Shown: positions 54,145-63,987, counted from the stretch's first letter. The stretch: DNA of 64,000 bases from Psychrobacter nivimaris (GCF_009812035.1 NZ_VZIZ01000013.1:132852-196851); one strand, 5' to 3'. Numbers and translations: made by a program. The notes: generated from the letters alone by a model not told the origin.

Positions 54145-55275
54145 ATGGATCTCTCACTATTATATTACGCCTTACAAGGTCTAGCAGGATTCATCGCCTT
54201 TGTCACAATCTGGGGCTGGTTACCGCTGGATAACTGGTGGGTGCGGGGTGTTGAGTTTCCACGTATTCAAATAATGGTGCTTGGTATTATTGCTTGGTTT
54301 GGCATGTTAGTGTTTTCCTCAGAGTGGGAATTAGGGCAGTGGATATTATTTGTTGTACTGAGCGGTACGTTAGCATTTCAGCTGAGAATGGTACTGCCAT
54401 ATACTAAATTGTGGAAAAAAGAAGTTCAAAAGGCAAAAGATAAGCCAGAAGGGCAAGCGCATCAAATAAAAATTATGGTATCGAACGTATTGACGCCCAA
54501 TGATGAAACGCAAAAGCTGGTCGATTTGGTTAAGCAAAAACAGCCTGATATCTTAATTACATTAGAGAGTGATAAGAAATGGGAGCAAGCCTTACTCCAA
54601 GTTGAGTCTGACTATCCCTATACCGTGAAAGTGCCACTAGATAATTTATATGGTATGCACTTGTATTCTAAGCTTGAGCTGATTGATCCTGAAGTTAAGT
54701 ATTTGATGATAGATGATATACCGTCTATTCATACTCAATTGCGTTTGCAAGGAGGCCGCGTCATTTGGTTATATTGCTTACATCCTATGCCGCCTAGCCC
54801 AACTGAGGCAGATAAGTCTACCACGCGTGATGCTGAGCTGCTCATGGTGGGTAAACATATAAAAGAAAACGACCAAACGGCGATACTGGCAGGTGATCTC
54901 AATGATGTTGCATGGTCAAAAACCACACGTCGTTTCCAACGTATCTCAGGATTACTAGATCCTCGTATTGGTCGACATTTTATTAATACCTTCCATGTTA
55001 AATACCCATTTCTGCGTTGGGCTCTAGACCATATCTTTCATAGTGCCTGTTTTACAGTAGTTGATATTCAGCGTATGCCATCCGTAGGATCTGATCACTT
55101 TCCTGTGATGACTACCTTGCAATATGAGCCAGAAGAGGCAAGCAATCAAGAAGGCAATGCGCCTACGGCACAAGCAGAAGATATCCAAGAAACTGATAAC
55201 AAGATCGAAGAAGGCAAAAAAGAAGGCGAAAAAGTGTCAGAAGAGCACAGACAAGAGCAGCGCAGTTTTGGTTGA
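54145..55275 (+). CDS. Membrane-anchored endonuclease/exonuclease/phosphatase family protein
   Basis: A 376-residue protein. Three membrane helices in the first 85 residues are followed by an EEP-fold domain: IKIMVSNVLTPND, LITLESDKKWEQAL, LHPMPPSP, ILAGDLNDVAWSKTTRRF and SVGSDHFPVMTTL, with the metal and catalytic residues present. The last 50 residues are Glu/Lys/Gln-rich. The substrate is unknown; the active site may face the periplasm. An IS3-family element is inserted 26 bp after its stop, so the coding sequence is not broken. Confidence 0.85.
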   Translation: MDLSLLYYALQGLAGFIAFVTIWGWLPLDNWWVRGVEFPRIQIMVLGIIAWFGMLVFSSEWELGQWILFVVLSGTLAFQLRMVLPYTKLWKKEVQKAKDKPEGQAHQIKIMVSNVLTPNDETQKLVDLVKQKQPDILITLESDKKWEQALLQVESDYPYTVKVPLDNLYGMHLYSKLELIDPEVKYLMIDDIPSIHTQLRLQGGRVIWLYCLHPMPPSPTEADKSTTRDAELLMVGKHIKENDQTAILAGDLNDVAWSKTTRRFQRISGLLDPRIGRHFINTFHVKYPFLRWALDHIFHSACFTVVDIQRMPSVGSDHFPVMTTLQYEPEEASNQEGNAPTAQAEDIQETDNKIEEGKKEGEKVSEEHRQEQRSFG

Positions 55276-55347
55276 TAAAAGAGGCTGTTTATTAGCTGTA
55301 ATGACCTATGCTATCAAATCCGTAGACCTAAACTTGGGAGATTTTAA

Positions 55348-56217
55348 TCAAGCGGCCTGACGATAATGATCAAACCACACCTGTCTTGGCGACTTCATGC
55401 CTAAACCCTTTTGAATCCTAGTCTGGTTATACTCAAGCTCAATATATTTAACAATATCGCTAATGGCTTCCATCCTTGTTTGATACTCTTGGTGATACAC
55501 TAGCTCATTCTTTAACACGCCCCAGAAGCTCTCTATAGGGGCATTATCGTAACAATTGCCCTTACGGCTCATTGAACCTTTAAACTTATGATGTTCGATC
55601 AAATTGCGATAGTCATGACTGCAATACTGACTGCCTCTATCTGAATGCACGATTAAGCCTTTATTGGGCTTCTTATTCCTAATCGCCATATTTAGCGCGT
55701 TACAGACTAAATCTGCTGTCATTCGCTTATTAATGGCATAGCCGACCAGCTCTTTGGTATAAATATCTTTTACCCCTGCTAAGTACAGCCAACCCTCAGA
55801 GGTCCAGATATAAGTGATATCACTGACCCAAGCTTGGTTGGGCCGTTTGGCTTCAAAGCTTTGCTCTAATAGGTTTGGATAAATTGGTTTATTGTGATCT
55901 GAGTTAGTGGTCACTTTAAACTTCTTATGACGCTTGCATTTGATAGCATACTCTTCTTTAATACTTCTGATCATGTACTTGCTAATCTTATACCCTTGAG
56001 CCGTTATATGGGCTTGTAGACGCTCATAACCATAGCGCTCTTTTGTCTCAGTATGAGCGGCTTTAACCAGCAATAGGCAATGGTTACGATGTATTTGCTG
56101 ATCACTGATACCACGAATTATCCAGTCATAGTAGCTGGATGGTTGAACCTCTAAAACAGCACACATCCGAGTAATACTAAAGAGTCGCTGATTGGCTTTG
56201 ATAAAGGCGTACTTCAC
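55348..56217 (-). CDS. IS3-family transposase OrfB (DDE)
   Basis: A 289-residue integrase-core protein. The DDE triad is seen in WVSDITYIWT (D1), VHSDRGSQYCS (D2) and PIESFWGVLKNEL (E), with the HTH_21 segment before and the YNQTRIQKGLG end. It starts with a GTG overlapping OrfA and is in the -1 frame to it. The region GCG AAA AAC before the OrfA stop is a likely slip site, giving the OrfAB transposase. Confidence 0.93.
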   Translation of the reverse strand: MKYAFIKANQRLFSITRMCAVLEVQPSSYYDWIIRGISDQQIHRNHCLLLVKAAHTETKERYGYERLQAHITAQGYKISKYMIRSIKEEYAIKCKRHKKFKVTTNSDHNKPIYPNLLEQSFEAKRPNQAWVSDITYIWTSEGWLYLAGVKDIYTKELVGYAINKRMTADLVCNALNMAIRNKKPNKGLIVHSDRGSQYCSHDYRNLIEHHKFKGSMSRKGNCYDNAPIESFWGVLKNELVYHQEYQTRMEAISDIVKYIELEYNQTRIQKGLGMKSPRQVWFDHYRQAA

Positions 56218-56513
56218 TAACCGTTTTTCGCAAAGTACGCCGTGGCCTTTTTTAGTATCTCACGCTCCTCTTCAGCTATCTTGAGCTTACGCTTGAGTTG
56301 TTTATTCTCTTCTATCAGCGCCATAAGCTCAGGATCATATTGTTTGGTGCCCTTAAGCTTGCCCTGATTGGCTTTATTCTGCCAGTTGGTTAGGGTCTGC
56401 ATCGGTATGCCAAGCTTTCTTGCTGCGGCGCTGATATTGCCATTATGCTCAGCTATGCTTTTGACGGCTTCGGCTTTAAATTCTTCGCTGTATCGTGCTG
56501 TTTTTTTAGTCAT
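56217..56513 (-). CDS. IS3-family transposase OrfA (HTH)
   Basis: A 98-residue protein: YSEEFKAEAVKSIAEHNGNISAAARKLGIP is the helix-turn-helix that binds the IS ends, followed by a leucine-zipper-like coiled coil (IEENKQLKRKLKIAEEEREIL). It overlaps OrfB by one base and serves as the N-terminus of the frameshifted transposase. Confidence 0.93.
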   Translation of the reverse strand: MTKKTARYSEEFKAEAVKSIAEHNGNISAAARKLGIPMQTLTNWQNKANQGKLKGTKQYDPELMALIEENKQLKRKLKIAEEEREILKKATAYFAKNG

Positions 56514-56657
56514 GGTAAACTCCTTATCGAGTTGTTAGTTTACCAAGTTTTATTCTACGGTTTCTTCAGCATACCTCAGTAATGCATAAAAGTGATGTAA
56601 GCATATGCTTACGCAAAATAGAGTCTTTAGCTTCTATCGGCACCAAATCCATTGGCC

Positions 56658-56852
56658 TATAATACATCCATCAACACAAGGATACGCATGGATGTAGTGT
56701 TGAGACAGTATCAATAAAAGCACAGGTCAGCCCGCTGTCTTATATTGATACCGTTAAATGACTTAGGATGAGTCAGCACGGAAGAGAGATAATAACAATA
56801 ACACGAAGTATTGAAACCCTGAACCAATCGCCCTAGGTTCGGGGTTTTTCTT
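56658..56852 (+). ncRNA. Possible structured small RNA between the IS and surA
   Basis: A TATAAT at 56658-56663 and a strong terminator at 56814-56849 (12-bp stem AAACCCTGAACC/GGTTCGGGGTTT and a T-run) bound about 180 bp with no long frame. Within it two sets of arms are interleaved as a-b-a'-b': ACATCCAT-TCAACAC...ATGGATGT-GTGTTGA (56664-56703) and AGACAG-TATCAATA...CTGTCT-TATTGATA (56703-56750). This order would fold as pseudoknots or exclusive hairpins. A nine-codon frame (MDVVLRQYQ) with AAGGA before it also lies here. The -35 is poor. I do not recognise the family. Confidence 0.45.
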
Positions 56853-56942
56853 TGTGTGGATTTTGGTTTATCAAGATGTAAACTATTTAACTTTGAGATT
56901 TTCTCATCAAAGCTTTCTGTTAAATATTTGACTGTGCAAACA

Positions 56943-56978
56943 AAAGAAGGGCATATGCAATGGCATATACCCTTCTTT
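56943..56978. terminator. Two-way terminator after surA
   Basis: AAAGAAGGG-ATATGC pairs with GCATAT-CCCTTCTTT, a 15-bp stem with one mismatch. T-rich sequence flanks both sides. It ends the leftward lptD-surA unit. Confidence 0.8.
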
Positions 56979-57033
56979 ATCTAAATCGATTCAATATTCT
57001 AGCTAACTTAATACTACTAGCTCATTCAACATA

Positions 57034-58425
57034 TCAGCCAAGTATCTGAATATAAGCGCCAGCACGTAGCTCTTGTAACCAGTCTTCTTGAGCTTGTGGT
57101 GCTAAGCGTTGATACAATGCTTGACGTGCCATATTGCGACGATATTGCTCGCTAATATCTTGATCGCGCTTACCGTCGACTTTTAGGATATGCCAACCAA
57201 ACTGTGTCTTAAATGGCGCAGAGTAGTCGCCAACAGCCGTATTCTTCATTGTGGCTTCAAATGGACCAACCATATCTTCTTCGCTAACCCAATCAAGATC
57301 ACCGCCACGTCCAGCAGAACCTGGATCGTCTGAATACGTTGAGGCCAGGCTAGCAAAGTCAGCGCCGCCACGAAGCTGCTCGTATAGATCATTAATTTTT
57401 TGTTCAGCAAGCGCGTCAGTCTGTAGATCATCGACTTTGACTAGGATATGGCGAGTATGCCACTGTGGTATCAGCATCGTATTGCTGGCTTTTTTATCAG
57501 CAAGTTTGATGATGTCAATCCCTTCAGGAGTCAATAATGGCTCGCTTACAGTACCAACGTCTAGCTTGGTAATTTTGCTAGACAGCTCTGTTGGTAAAGA
57601 AGCGGCCTTGTGAAAGCCCATATCTCCACCTTGCAATGGAATCGGATAGCTTCCTTGGCTAGCAGCAACGGCTTCAGCGACATTGACATTTGGCTCAAGC
57701 AAACGCGTACGTAATGCTTGCGCGACTTTTAATGCTTCTTCACGTTGAGCGGCCGATAGGCGACTATAGTCATCTATATAAGGCACACGTACGTGAATGG
57801 TTTGATATTCGCTTTGATTCAGACGTTTGGCTTCAGGGGAGGCTAAAAATGCATCAATATCTTGCTCGCTAATACGTACTCGGCGAGTAATTTGTCGCTG
57901 CTGTAGCGCTTGGATAGATGCCTCTTCGATCAGTTTGGCGCGTAGATTGGCATAACTACCAGGTTGCGCTGCATCTAGACGTTGCTGCAATGCTGCGATG
58001 CTATTAAGGCCTTCAGCTTGAGCGATTTGACCAAGACGTTGATTGATTTCTGCTTCATCGGCAGACAGTCCCGCGCGTTTGACCATAGACAGTTGTAGTT
58101 CACGCAAAATAAGCGCGTTTAGCACTTCAGACTGTAGTTGTGCTGAGTTTGCGATAGGCTCTCCAGCAGCTTTTGCACGTGCTTGAGTTTGCTCGATAGC
58201 ATCAACCAATTCGCTTTTTAAGATAGCATTTTCATTGACTAGGGCAATAATACCGTCTGTGCTATTGGCTGGCGTCAAGCGATCAATTGAGCTTTGCGCA
58301 GCAGGAGTAGAAGCTTGAGCTGCTGCAGGTTTGACAGTAGCAGCGTTGGCACTTAACGTAAGCGTAAGGCCTGCCATAGATAGCAATACTGCTCTGCTAG
58401 TCTGACGTAAAGAAAAAAATCTCAT
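57034..58425 (-). CDS. surA: Periplasmic chaperone/isomerase SurA
   Basis: About 463 residues with a signal peptide (RFFSLRQTSRAVLLSMAGLT...SANA). The N-terminal chaperone domain (IIALVNENAILKSEL, LILRELQLSMVKRAGL) is followed by two parvulin domains; the second (RHILVKVDDLQTDALAEQK, YSDDPGSAGRGGDLDWV, FGWHILKV) is the conserved active one. It escorts outer-membrane proteins to BamA. The ATG at 58425 has GAGGAG before it. It is 156 bp after lptD, as in E. coli and Pseudomonas. Confidence 0.93.
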   Translation of the reverse strand: MRFFSLRQTSRAVLLSMAGLTLTLSANAATVKPAAAQASTPAAQSSIDRLTPANSTDGIIALVNENAILKSELVDAIEQTQARAKAAGEPIANSAQLQSEVLNALILRELQLSMVKRAGLSADEAEINQRLGQIAQAEGLNSIAALQQRLDAAQPGSYANLRAKLIEEASIQALQQRQITRRVRISEQDIDAFLASPEAKRLNQSEYQTIHVRVPYIDDYSRLSAAQREEALKVAQALRTRLLEPNVNVAEAVAASQGSYPIPLQGGDMGFHKAASLPTELSSKITKLDVGTVSEPLLTPEGIDIIKLADKKASNTMLIPQWHTRHILVKVDDLQTDALAEQKINDLYEQLRGGADFASLASTYSDDPGSAGRGGDLDWVSEEDMVGPFEATMKNTAVGDYSAPFKTQFGWHILKVDGKRDQDISEQYRRNMARQALYQRLAPQAQEDWLQELRAGAYIQILG

Positions 58426-58581
58426 GATGCTCCTCATCAATGTCATTGCATCGGATGGTAGTCGGTCAACTCTATCCAATACTCTTAATAATAAAATATT
58501 CGACAGCGTTTCCCATAATAGGGGTTCAAATAGTGTCTTATAAATATTTACGTAAATAATTCTAATCTAGCAAAAAACTGG

Positions 58582-61500
58582 TTAGTCTTTCCATGCCGTC
58601 TGTACAGGTTCAAAGCCCAAAATCTTATCAGCAAGCAATCGTGTCAAGCGGCTACTACCGCTGCCAAGACCATTTAATCTAACTTCTGCCATAATAGCTT
58701 GTGTTGGCTCGTCTTTTACGTTTAGGTCATTGTAATAGCGGCGACCATAAACAGCAAAGCCGAAACAGCAGTCTTCGTAATCAACGCCGATGAGTGAATC
58801 AAGCATCTTGTTACGATTATAATCGTACTGACCTTGAGCCAATATACGCCAGCTGTTATTGATAGGGAAAACAGCGGAAGCGGTAAACGCCGATAATGGC
58901 AACTGATCGGTATTATCATCACGCTGACGCTTAACATAACCTACATTAAATAAGCTGTTGTCTGATGGCTGATAACGCAGCTCAGTCGTAATGTAGTTCA
59001 AATCATAATTACTGGTTAGGGCACCGCTAACATCAACCCAAAAATTATTATAAGGCTGAGTGCTGGTATCCCATACCATACCTGAAGAAGACGAGGTAAA
59101 TACTGGCTGATCGTCATCAAGTGTTACACGTCCATCATCTAGATAGAACTGTTCTGCAATGCTACCATCAAAACGTGTCACACCCGTTGCATCGATGTAA
59201 CGATAATTGACGCCAGGCGTAATAGAATGCAAATCCTGCAAACGATCATGACCTAAGAACCAACTGTCTGAAAACAGCTGCTCATAGTTAATAGAGGCAA
59301 TACGCGTATTAAAGTTAGGAATGTCGTTTTGGTTCTTATACGGTGAATACGTATATTTTACGCGTGGGCTAAGTAAACGATAGCCGCCCATCGTATCGTC
59401 AAACGCACCAAATGGTGAGCCTGCTTGATAGAAGTGTAGACCTGCATCGATACTGGCTTGCGGAACAAACACCGATTGACTGCCATCTTCTTCACTAAGC
59501 TGATTATCTTCCAAGCTATCTTCATCATATGACGTATATAGATGCTGCAAGCTCAGCTTAGGTTTGATATAACCCCAAGAGGTTTGCATCGGATAGGCAG
59601 CGCTTAGTTTATTATAAATACGTGCGCCACTTTTTTCGTTTTCAGAACCATCATCGATAGATTTTTTGAAGTATGCAGAATCATGAATACCAGTGATATC
59701 GAAGCGCTCAGCCCAAGGCAGGCGATAATTTAATTTGAGCTGTGGCAAGCGTGAGTACGGCTTGTCTTTGTCTTCTAATGCCTCACCGCTATCAGTAAAT
59801 GCATTTAGAGTCTGGAAAGTCTCGACTTTTAATTCACCATTGACATAATCGTTATAATAATTCACCCGCGCACGGCGTGGTAGGTTTAACGTATTGTCTG
59901 ACAAACCCAAGGTATCGAAGTCGTTGAGATAATCGGCATCTGACACATAGCTATATTTTGCGTCGCCACTTAAGCGCGGAATACTGGTAGATGACCAATA
60001 ATGATCGTAAAAAAAGCTGCTACGATCTTCGCCATCATATTTTTTATCATTGGGCAAATAAGAGCCGTTAAAAATTCCTTCGCCGTACTCCTCAGTTAGA
60101 TAACGAAACTCACCGGAGAGCATGGGGTTACGGTTGGTATAAACGCGAGTATTAAGGGTGGCATCGTAGTTCGGCGCTAAATTAAAATAATAAGGTACGT
60201 CAACTTCAAGGCCGCTTTTACTACTGACACTGGCACTTGGTAATAAAAACCCACTACTACGGCGACTGTCTATCGGGAAGTTAAAGTAGGGGAGATAAAA
60301 TACGGGTATGTCAGCCACACGGAAAGTGGTGTTATACGCTTCGCCGCGTCCTGTATCGGTATTTAGATCGATACTTTTGGCTTCAAACTGCCATTTGCGG
60401 TTGGTAGGTGGACAGGTACTAAACATCACCTGATCCAGCTCGTATTCACTTTCGTTAGGTTTGTTTAAGCGTTTGGCATAGCCGTGCGCTTGTAGACCGA
60501 CACTGGCAAACGCCACATCATTGGCTGTTGATTGACCAGTCTCAGTATTGTAATTCAAGCTGTCTGCAACGCCAATTAAGCCGCTTTGTGCCGCTCTATC
60601 ATTAAAGCTGGCTTGGCCGTTATTCGTAGCTGCATTGTTTGTAGAGACGTTGCTTGTACGCTGTCCAGTCGCATTATCTGTAAACATGACTTTGCCTTGA
60701 GCCGCCGCAACGCCATTGCTCAAGTCAATCATGACTTTTTCTGCTTCGATATGCTGAGTGCCTTGGTCAATTTTTACATTGCCAGATAGCTCGGCATAAT
60801 TAATATTGTTGTAATAACCGTAATCTGACTCGGTAAATAAAGGGGCTTGATTGTTCGGAACGCTAGCCACATTTGGTGCTGGTTGTCCGTTTGCCGTACC
60901 AGCTTCATTGACAGCGTGTTGATAATTAGGGTTACTCTGCGGATATACCCATTGACCTTCACAGCGCTGGGCACTGTCCACGGCATTCGGCAGTAGACGT
61001 AAATCTCTACCGACCTTTGGAATCGTCTGTGCGGCAGGCATGGCGTTATTATGAGTATTGTTTGCTTCAGTGCTGATACCGTCATTATTTAATGTTGAAG
61101 CATCAGTATCTGGTGTTAGCTCATAAAACTCTGCTAAGCGCATTAGGCTGGCCTGAATACTCTCGTCATTAAGGTCTAGCTTGCCATTGTCTGTTGTTAT
61201 CGCTTTAGGGACAAAGGCACTGCTATCTGGTGTATTACTGCTTACTTGGTTACTGGTTTCTGTATTTAGATTACTAGCATTAGAAACTTCATTGCTAAAA
61301 GCTTTAGAGTCAGCAGCCTCATTAATCTCTGTAATATCTAGGTCATTGTTCTCAGAAAATCTGCTATTTAACGCAGTATCATTCGATAAAGTAGCGTTAT
61401 TCGTATTAGCAGAATTAGCATCGTCTGGATAGCTATCATTTAGAATATCTGCTTCTTGATAGCCATCATTGCTTTGAGTACGACTAATACTATTGGCGTC

Positions 61501-61671
61501 AGTCGCCACACTATTAGACGCATAGCTGCCTGTACTATCCGTAGTGAGTGGTTCAGTTTTTTGCGTATTGGCATCACCAATGGCAGCACTGACAGTTAGG
61601 CTAGATAAGCCTAAGGCACCAAATAAGATCAAGCGGATGCTTTGGTAAAGCGGAGAATATAACAAGGGCAC
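58582..61671 (-). CDS. lptD: LPS assembly protein LptD
   Basis: A 1,029-residue outer-membrane protein. After the signal peptide (LILFGALGLSSLTVSA) comes a low-complexity stretch of about 200 residues rich in Asn, Ser, Asp and Thr, then the OstA/LptA-like domain (NNINYAELSGNVKIDQG, IEAEKVMIDLSNGVAAAQG) and the 26-strand barrel (YNYDATLNTR-type segments; ITPGVNYRYIDATG). It places LPS in the outer leaflet with LptE. The start is a GTG preceded by AGG. The Asn/Ser-rich region makes it longer than most homologues. Confidence 0.93.
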   Translation of the reverse strand: MPLLYSPLYQSIRLILFGALGLSSLTVSAAIGDANTQKTEPLTTDSTGSYASNSVATDANSISRTQSNDGYQEADILNDSYPDDANSANTNNATLSNDTALNSRFSENNDLDITEINEAADSKAFSNEVSNASNLNTETSNQVSSNTPDSSAFVPKAITTDNGKLDLNDESIQASLMRLAEFYELTPDTDASTLNNDGISTEANNTHNNAMPAAQTIPKVGRDLRLLPNAVDSAQRCEGQWVYPQSNPNYQHAVNEAGTANGQPAPNVASVPNNQAPLFTESDYGYYNNINYAELSGNVKIDQGTQHIEAEKVMIDLSNGVAAAQGKVMFTDNATGQRTSNVSTNNAATNNGQASFNDRAAQSGLIGVADSLNYNTETGQSTANDVAFASVGLQAHGYAKRLNKPNESEYELDQVMFSTCPPTNRKWQFEAKSIDLNTDTGRGEAYNTTFRVADIPVFYLPYFNFPIDSRRSSGFLLPSASVSSKSGLEVDVPYYFNLAPNYDATLNTRVYTNRNPMLSGEFRYLTEEYGEGIFNGSYLPNDKKYDGEDRSSFFYDHYWSSTSIPRLSGDAKYSYVSDADYLNDFDTLGLSDNTLNLPRRARVNYYNDYVNGELKVETFQTLNAFTDSGEALEDKDKPYSRLPQLKLNYRLPWAERFDITGIHDSAYFKKSIDDGSENEKSGARIYNKLSAAYPMQTSWGYIKPKLSLQHLYTSYDEDSLEDNQLSEEDGSQSVFVPQASIDAGLHFYQAGSPFGAFDDTMGGYRLLSPRVKYTYSPYKNQNDIPNFNTRIASINYEQLFSDSWFLGHDRLQDLHSITPGVNYRYIDATGVTRFDGSIAEQFYLDDGRVTLDDDQPVFTSSSSGMVWDTSTQPYNNFWVDVSGALTSNYDLNYITTELRYQPSDNSLFNVGYVKRQRDDNTDQLPLSAFTASAVFPINNSWRILAQGQYDYNRNKMLDSLIGVDYEDCCFGFAVYGRRYYNDLNVKDEPTQAIMAEVRLNGLGSGSSRLTRLLADKILGFEPVQTAWKD

Positions 61672-62037
61672 ACCTATGATTGCAGAGCTTATTGGATTGC
61701 GTGACTGAGTTTAGTAGCGGTTTCACCGAACGATATAAAGCAGTGAACGAGCGACTAAAATATGACTAATGTATTCTCAAAAATTCGGATGTTTTACATA
61801 TAATGACGACTAATCATAGTCAAAAAAAACCAAATCAGCTACACTATTTACCAAAATTTATAATATAGCCATGCTGATTTTTAAGTAGCGATAGCGATTC
61901 TATCCGACATCAAGTATTGAATGATATAGCAATACGTCTGTGGCAGCTTGTATAGCACCGACACGTATCGCTATTTTAGCAAGTATTTGTCCGACTTATC
62001 ACTACTTTAATTATTTATGACTTATATTTAACCAGCG

Positions 62038-63150
62038 ATGCCCAATATGACTGACAAAACGACTTTAGAGACTGATATGATCGATGAAAATAACAACCGC
62101 CAACAGCAATTAGAACAATGGTTACAGCAAGTATTTTTAGATCAAACATTTAGTCTAGATAGCTTACCTGGTGACGCTAGTGCCCGCCGATATCATCGTA
62201 TCGAACTATCAGAGACAGACAATAGCGCCAACAAGCATTATATCGTCATGGACTCCGCTGACGAGCAAGATGCGATGCTGCAGTTTATCAGTGTGGCTAA
62301 GCTGATGGCACCTGCTGTCAACGTGCCGACACTGGCTGCACAAAATGTAGAAAAAGGATTTTTGGTATTACAAGATTTTGGCACAGTAGAATTTGCTCAT
62401 TTGCTTGTCGATGCCACTGCAGACCAAATCAATGACTACTATCAACTAGCAATGCAGACACTAGTCGCGCTACAAACGGTACCAGTAGAAACGGCAAAGT
62501 CGCAACACCAATTGCCAGATTATGACACAGCACTATTAGACCGCGAGATGGATTTATTTAGCGAATGGTTTATGCCTTACATTGGTGTCGCGCTAGATGA
62601 GCAGGTTTGGGTAAACCTAAAAACAGCGTTAATGAATGAGATTTTGCAACAGCCACAAGTGGTGGTCCATCGTGATTACCACAGCCGTAACCTCATGCAA
62701 GACCAAGCAGATAAATCAAAGTTGGGCGTGATTGATTTTCAAGATGCCGTCATTGGTTCGTATGCTTATGATCTAGTGTCGTTAGTACGCGATGCTTATG
62801 TTGAGTGGTCAGAGAGCCAAATATCTGCATGGATTAATGACTTTTGGCAGCTACAAAAGCAGAAATCACTGACCACTGCTGATAGCGCGGTGCAGTTTGA
62901 AAACGATGTAAATGTCATAGGCGTACAACGTCATCTAAAGGTATTAGGGATTTTTATTCGTTTGTCTGAACGCGATGGCAAAGACCGCTATTTGGCGGAT
63001 ATCCCTAAAGTTATGCGTGATTTGATTATTGAATTAAACTGGCTTGCCAAACATGGCAGCGATGAACTCAAACAATCAGTTATATCGTTTAATCAATGGC
63101 TACAAGAGGCAGTGCTACCTGCTTATAAAGAGAAGTTTGCTTCAGCGTAG
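62038..63150 (+). CDS. amgK: N-acetylmuramate/N-acetylglucosamine kinase AmgK
   Basis: A 370-residue kinase of the aminoglycoside phosphotransferase fold. LPGDASARRYHRIEL, FLVLQDFGTVEFAH, VVHRDYHSRNLM (catalytic loop) and LGVIDFQDAVIGSYAYDLVSL (metal-binding Asp) are all present. It phosphorylates MurNAc at C1 in peptidoglycan recycling. murU follows by 46 bp and lptD lies divergently upstream, as in Pseudomonas. The 367-bp intergenic region should hold both promoters; I see no gene in it. Confidence 0.92.
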   Translation: MPNMTDKTTLETDMIDENNNRQQQLEQWLQQVFLDQTFSLDSLPGDASARRYHRIELSETDNSANKHYIVMDSADEQDAMLQFISVAKLMAPAVNVPTLAAQNVEKGFLVLQDFGTVEFAHLLVDATADQINDYYQLAMQTLVALQTVPVETAKSQHQLPDYDTALLDREMDLFSEWFMPYIGVALDEQVWVNLKTALMNEILQQPQVVVHRDYHSRNLMQDQADKSKLGVIDFQDAVIGSYAYDLVSLVRDAYVEWSESQISAWINDFWQLQKQKSLTTADSAVQFENDVNVIGVQRHLKVLGIFIRLSERDGKDRYLADIPKVMRDLIIELNWLAKHGSDELKQSVISFNQWLQEAVLPAYKEKFASA

Positions 63151-63196
63151 ATGACGCTCAGCTAAATTAATTTAAATAATAAAGATAGGAACGCAG

Positions 63197-63934
63197 ATGT
63201 CTACCTCTACGATTACACAAGCCATGATTTTGGCAGCGGGCAAGGGCACACGCCTACGTCCATTAACACTTGAGACGCCCAAGCCTTTGGTTGAAGTCGC
63301 AGGTCAACCGCTTATAGTTTGGCATATTAAAGCACTACAAGCAGCAGGCATTACCGATATCACGGTCAATGCATCATGGTTGGCAGATAAGCTAATGGAC
63401 AGCTTAGGCGACGGTTCACAGTATGGCGTAAAGCTGCATTGGTCAGTAGAAGACGATGAACCGCTTGAGACCGCAGGCGGCATTTTTCAGGCATTACAAT
63501 CAGGTAAGCTAAAGGATGAGCCATTTATTCTGGTTAATTCTGATGTCTGGACTACCTATGACTTCTCTCAATTAACAGACTATACATTGGGAGCGGATCA
63601 GCGCGCGCACTTGTTATTGATAGATAATCCAGAGCACAATAATGGCGGCGATTTTGCGATTAATAATGGCCTAGCGAGTGAACAGCCGGTAGGCGATGCA
63701 GATAAGTATACCTTCGCTGGTATTAGCGTAATGTCACCCAAATTGGTAGAAGGTCTGGTATCAGGACAGCCTGCTGCATTGGCACCACTGCTAAAGCAAG
63801 CAATGATAAAGTTTCAGATTACCGCTGAAGTGACGACAGATAATTGGATAGATGTGGGGACACCAGAGCGTCTAACACAGGTTAATGAGTTTATCGAACA
63901 GCATGATATCAAGCATGCAGGTAAACCAAACTGA
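63197..63934 (+). CDS. murU: N-acetylmuramate 1-phosphate uridylyltransferase MurU
   Basis: A 245-residue nucleotidyltransferase: AMILAAGKGTRLRPLTLETPKPLVEVAGQP is the usual start with the GxGTRxRPLT-K motif, EDDEPLETAGGI the sugar site, and ILVNSDVW the metal site. It makes UDP-MurNAc from MurNAc-1-phosphate, bypassing the fosfomycin-sensitive MurA step. AGGA stands before the ATG. A terminator follows. Confidence 0.93.
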   Translation: MSTSTITQAMILAAGKGTRLRPLTLETPKPLVEVAGQPLIVWHIKALQAAGITDITVNASWLADKLMDSLGDGSQYGVKLHWSVEDDEPLETAGGIFQALQSGKLKDEPFILVNSDVWTTYDFSQLTDYTLGADQRAHLLLIDNPEHNNGGDFAINNGLASEQPVGDADKYTFAGISVMSPKLVEGLVSGQPAALAPLLKQAMIKFQITAEVTTDNWIDVGTPERLTQVNEFIEQHDIKHAGKPN

Positions 63935-63953
63935 TAAATTTAAAATAAATAAA

Positions 63954-63987
63954 AAGCAGCGTCGATTATTCAACGCTGCTTTTTTTT
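63954..63987 (+). terminator. Terminator after murU
   Basis: AAGCAGCGT/ACGCTGCTT, 9-bp stem with a 10-nt loop, followed by T run to 63987. It ends the amgK-murU operon. Confidence 0.85.

Larger units (their letters stand above)
55302..56578 (-). mobile_element. IS3-family insertion sequence, complete
   Basis: A 1,277-bp element with imperfect terminal inverted repeats starting TGACCTATGCT (left) and TGAGGTATGCT (right, - strand), both continuing with CCGTAGA and AAACTTGG at matching positions. The 4-bp GTAA flanks it on both sides (55298-55301 and 56579-56582), a target duplication. It carries OrfA and OrfB in overlapping frames. Both look intact, so it may be active. Confidence 0.88.

Noticed and set aside
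54039-54233. 64-codon frame before the EEP-family gene
   Set aside because: It overlaps the start of the real gene in another frame and has no recognisable sequence.
56640-56860. Signal recognition particle RNA, tmRNA or 6S RNA at this place
   Set aside because: The conserved SRP tetraloop motif and the tmRNA tag and ends are not present; I saw nothing like the 6S fold.
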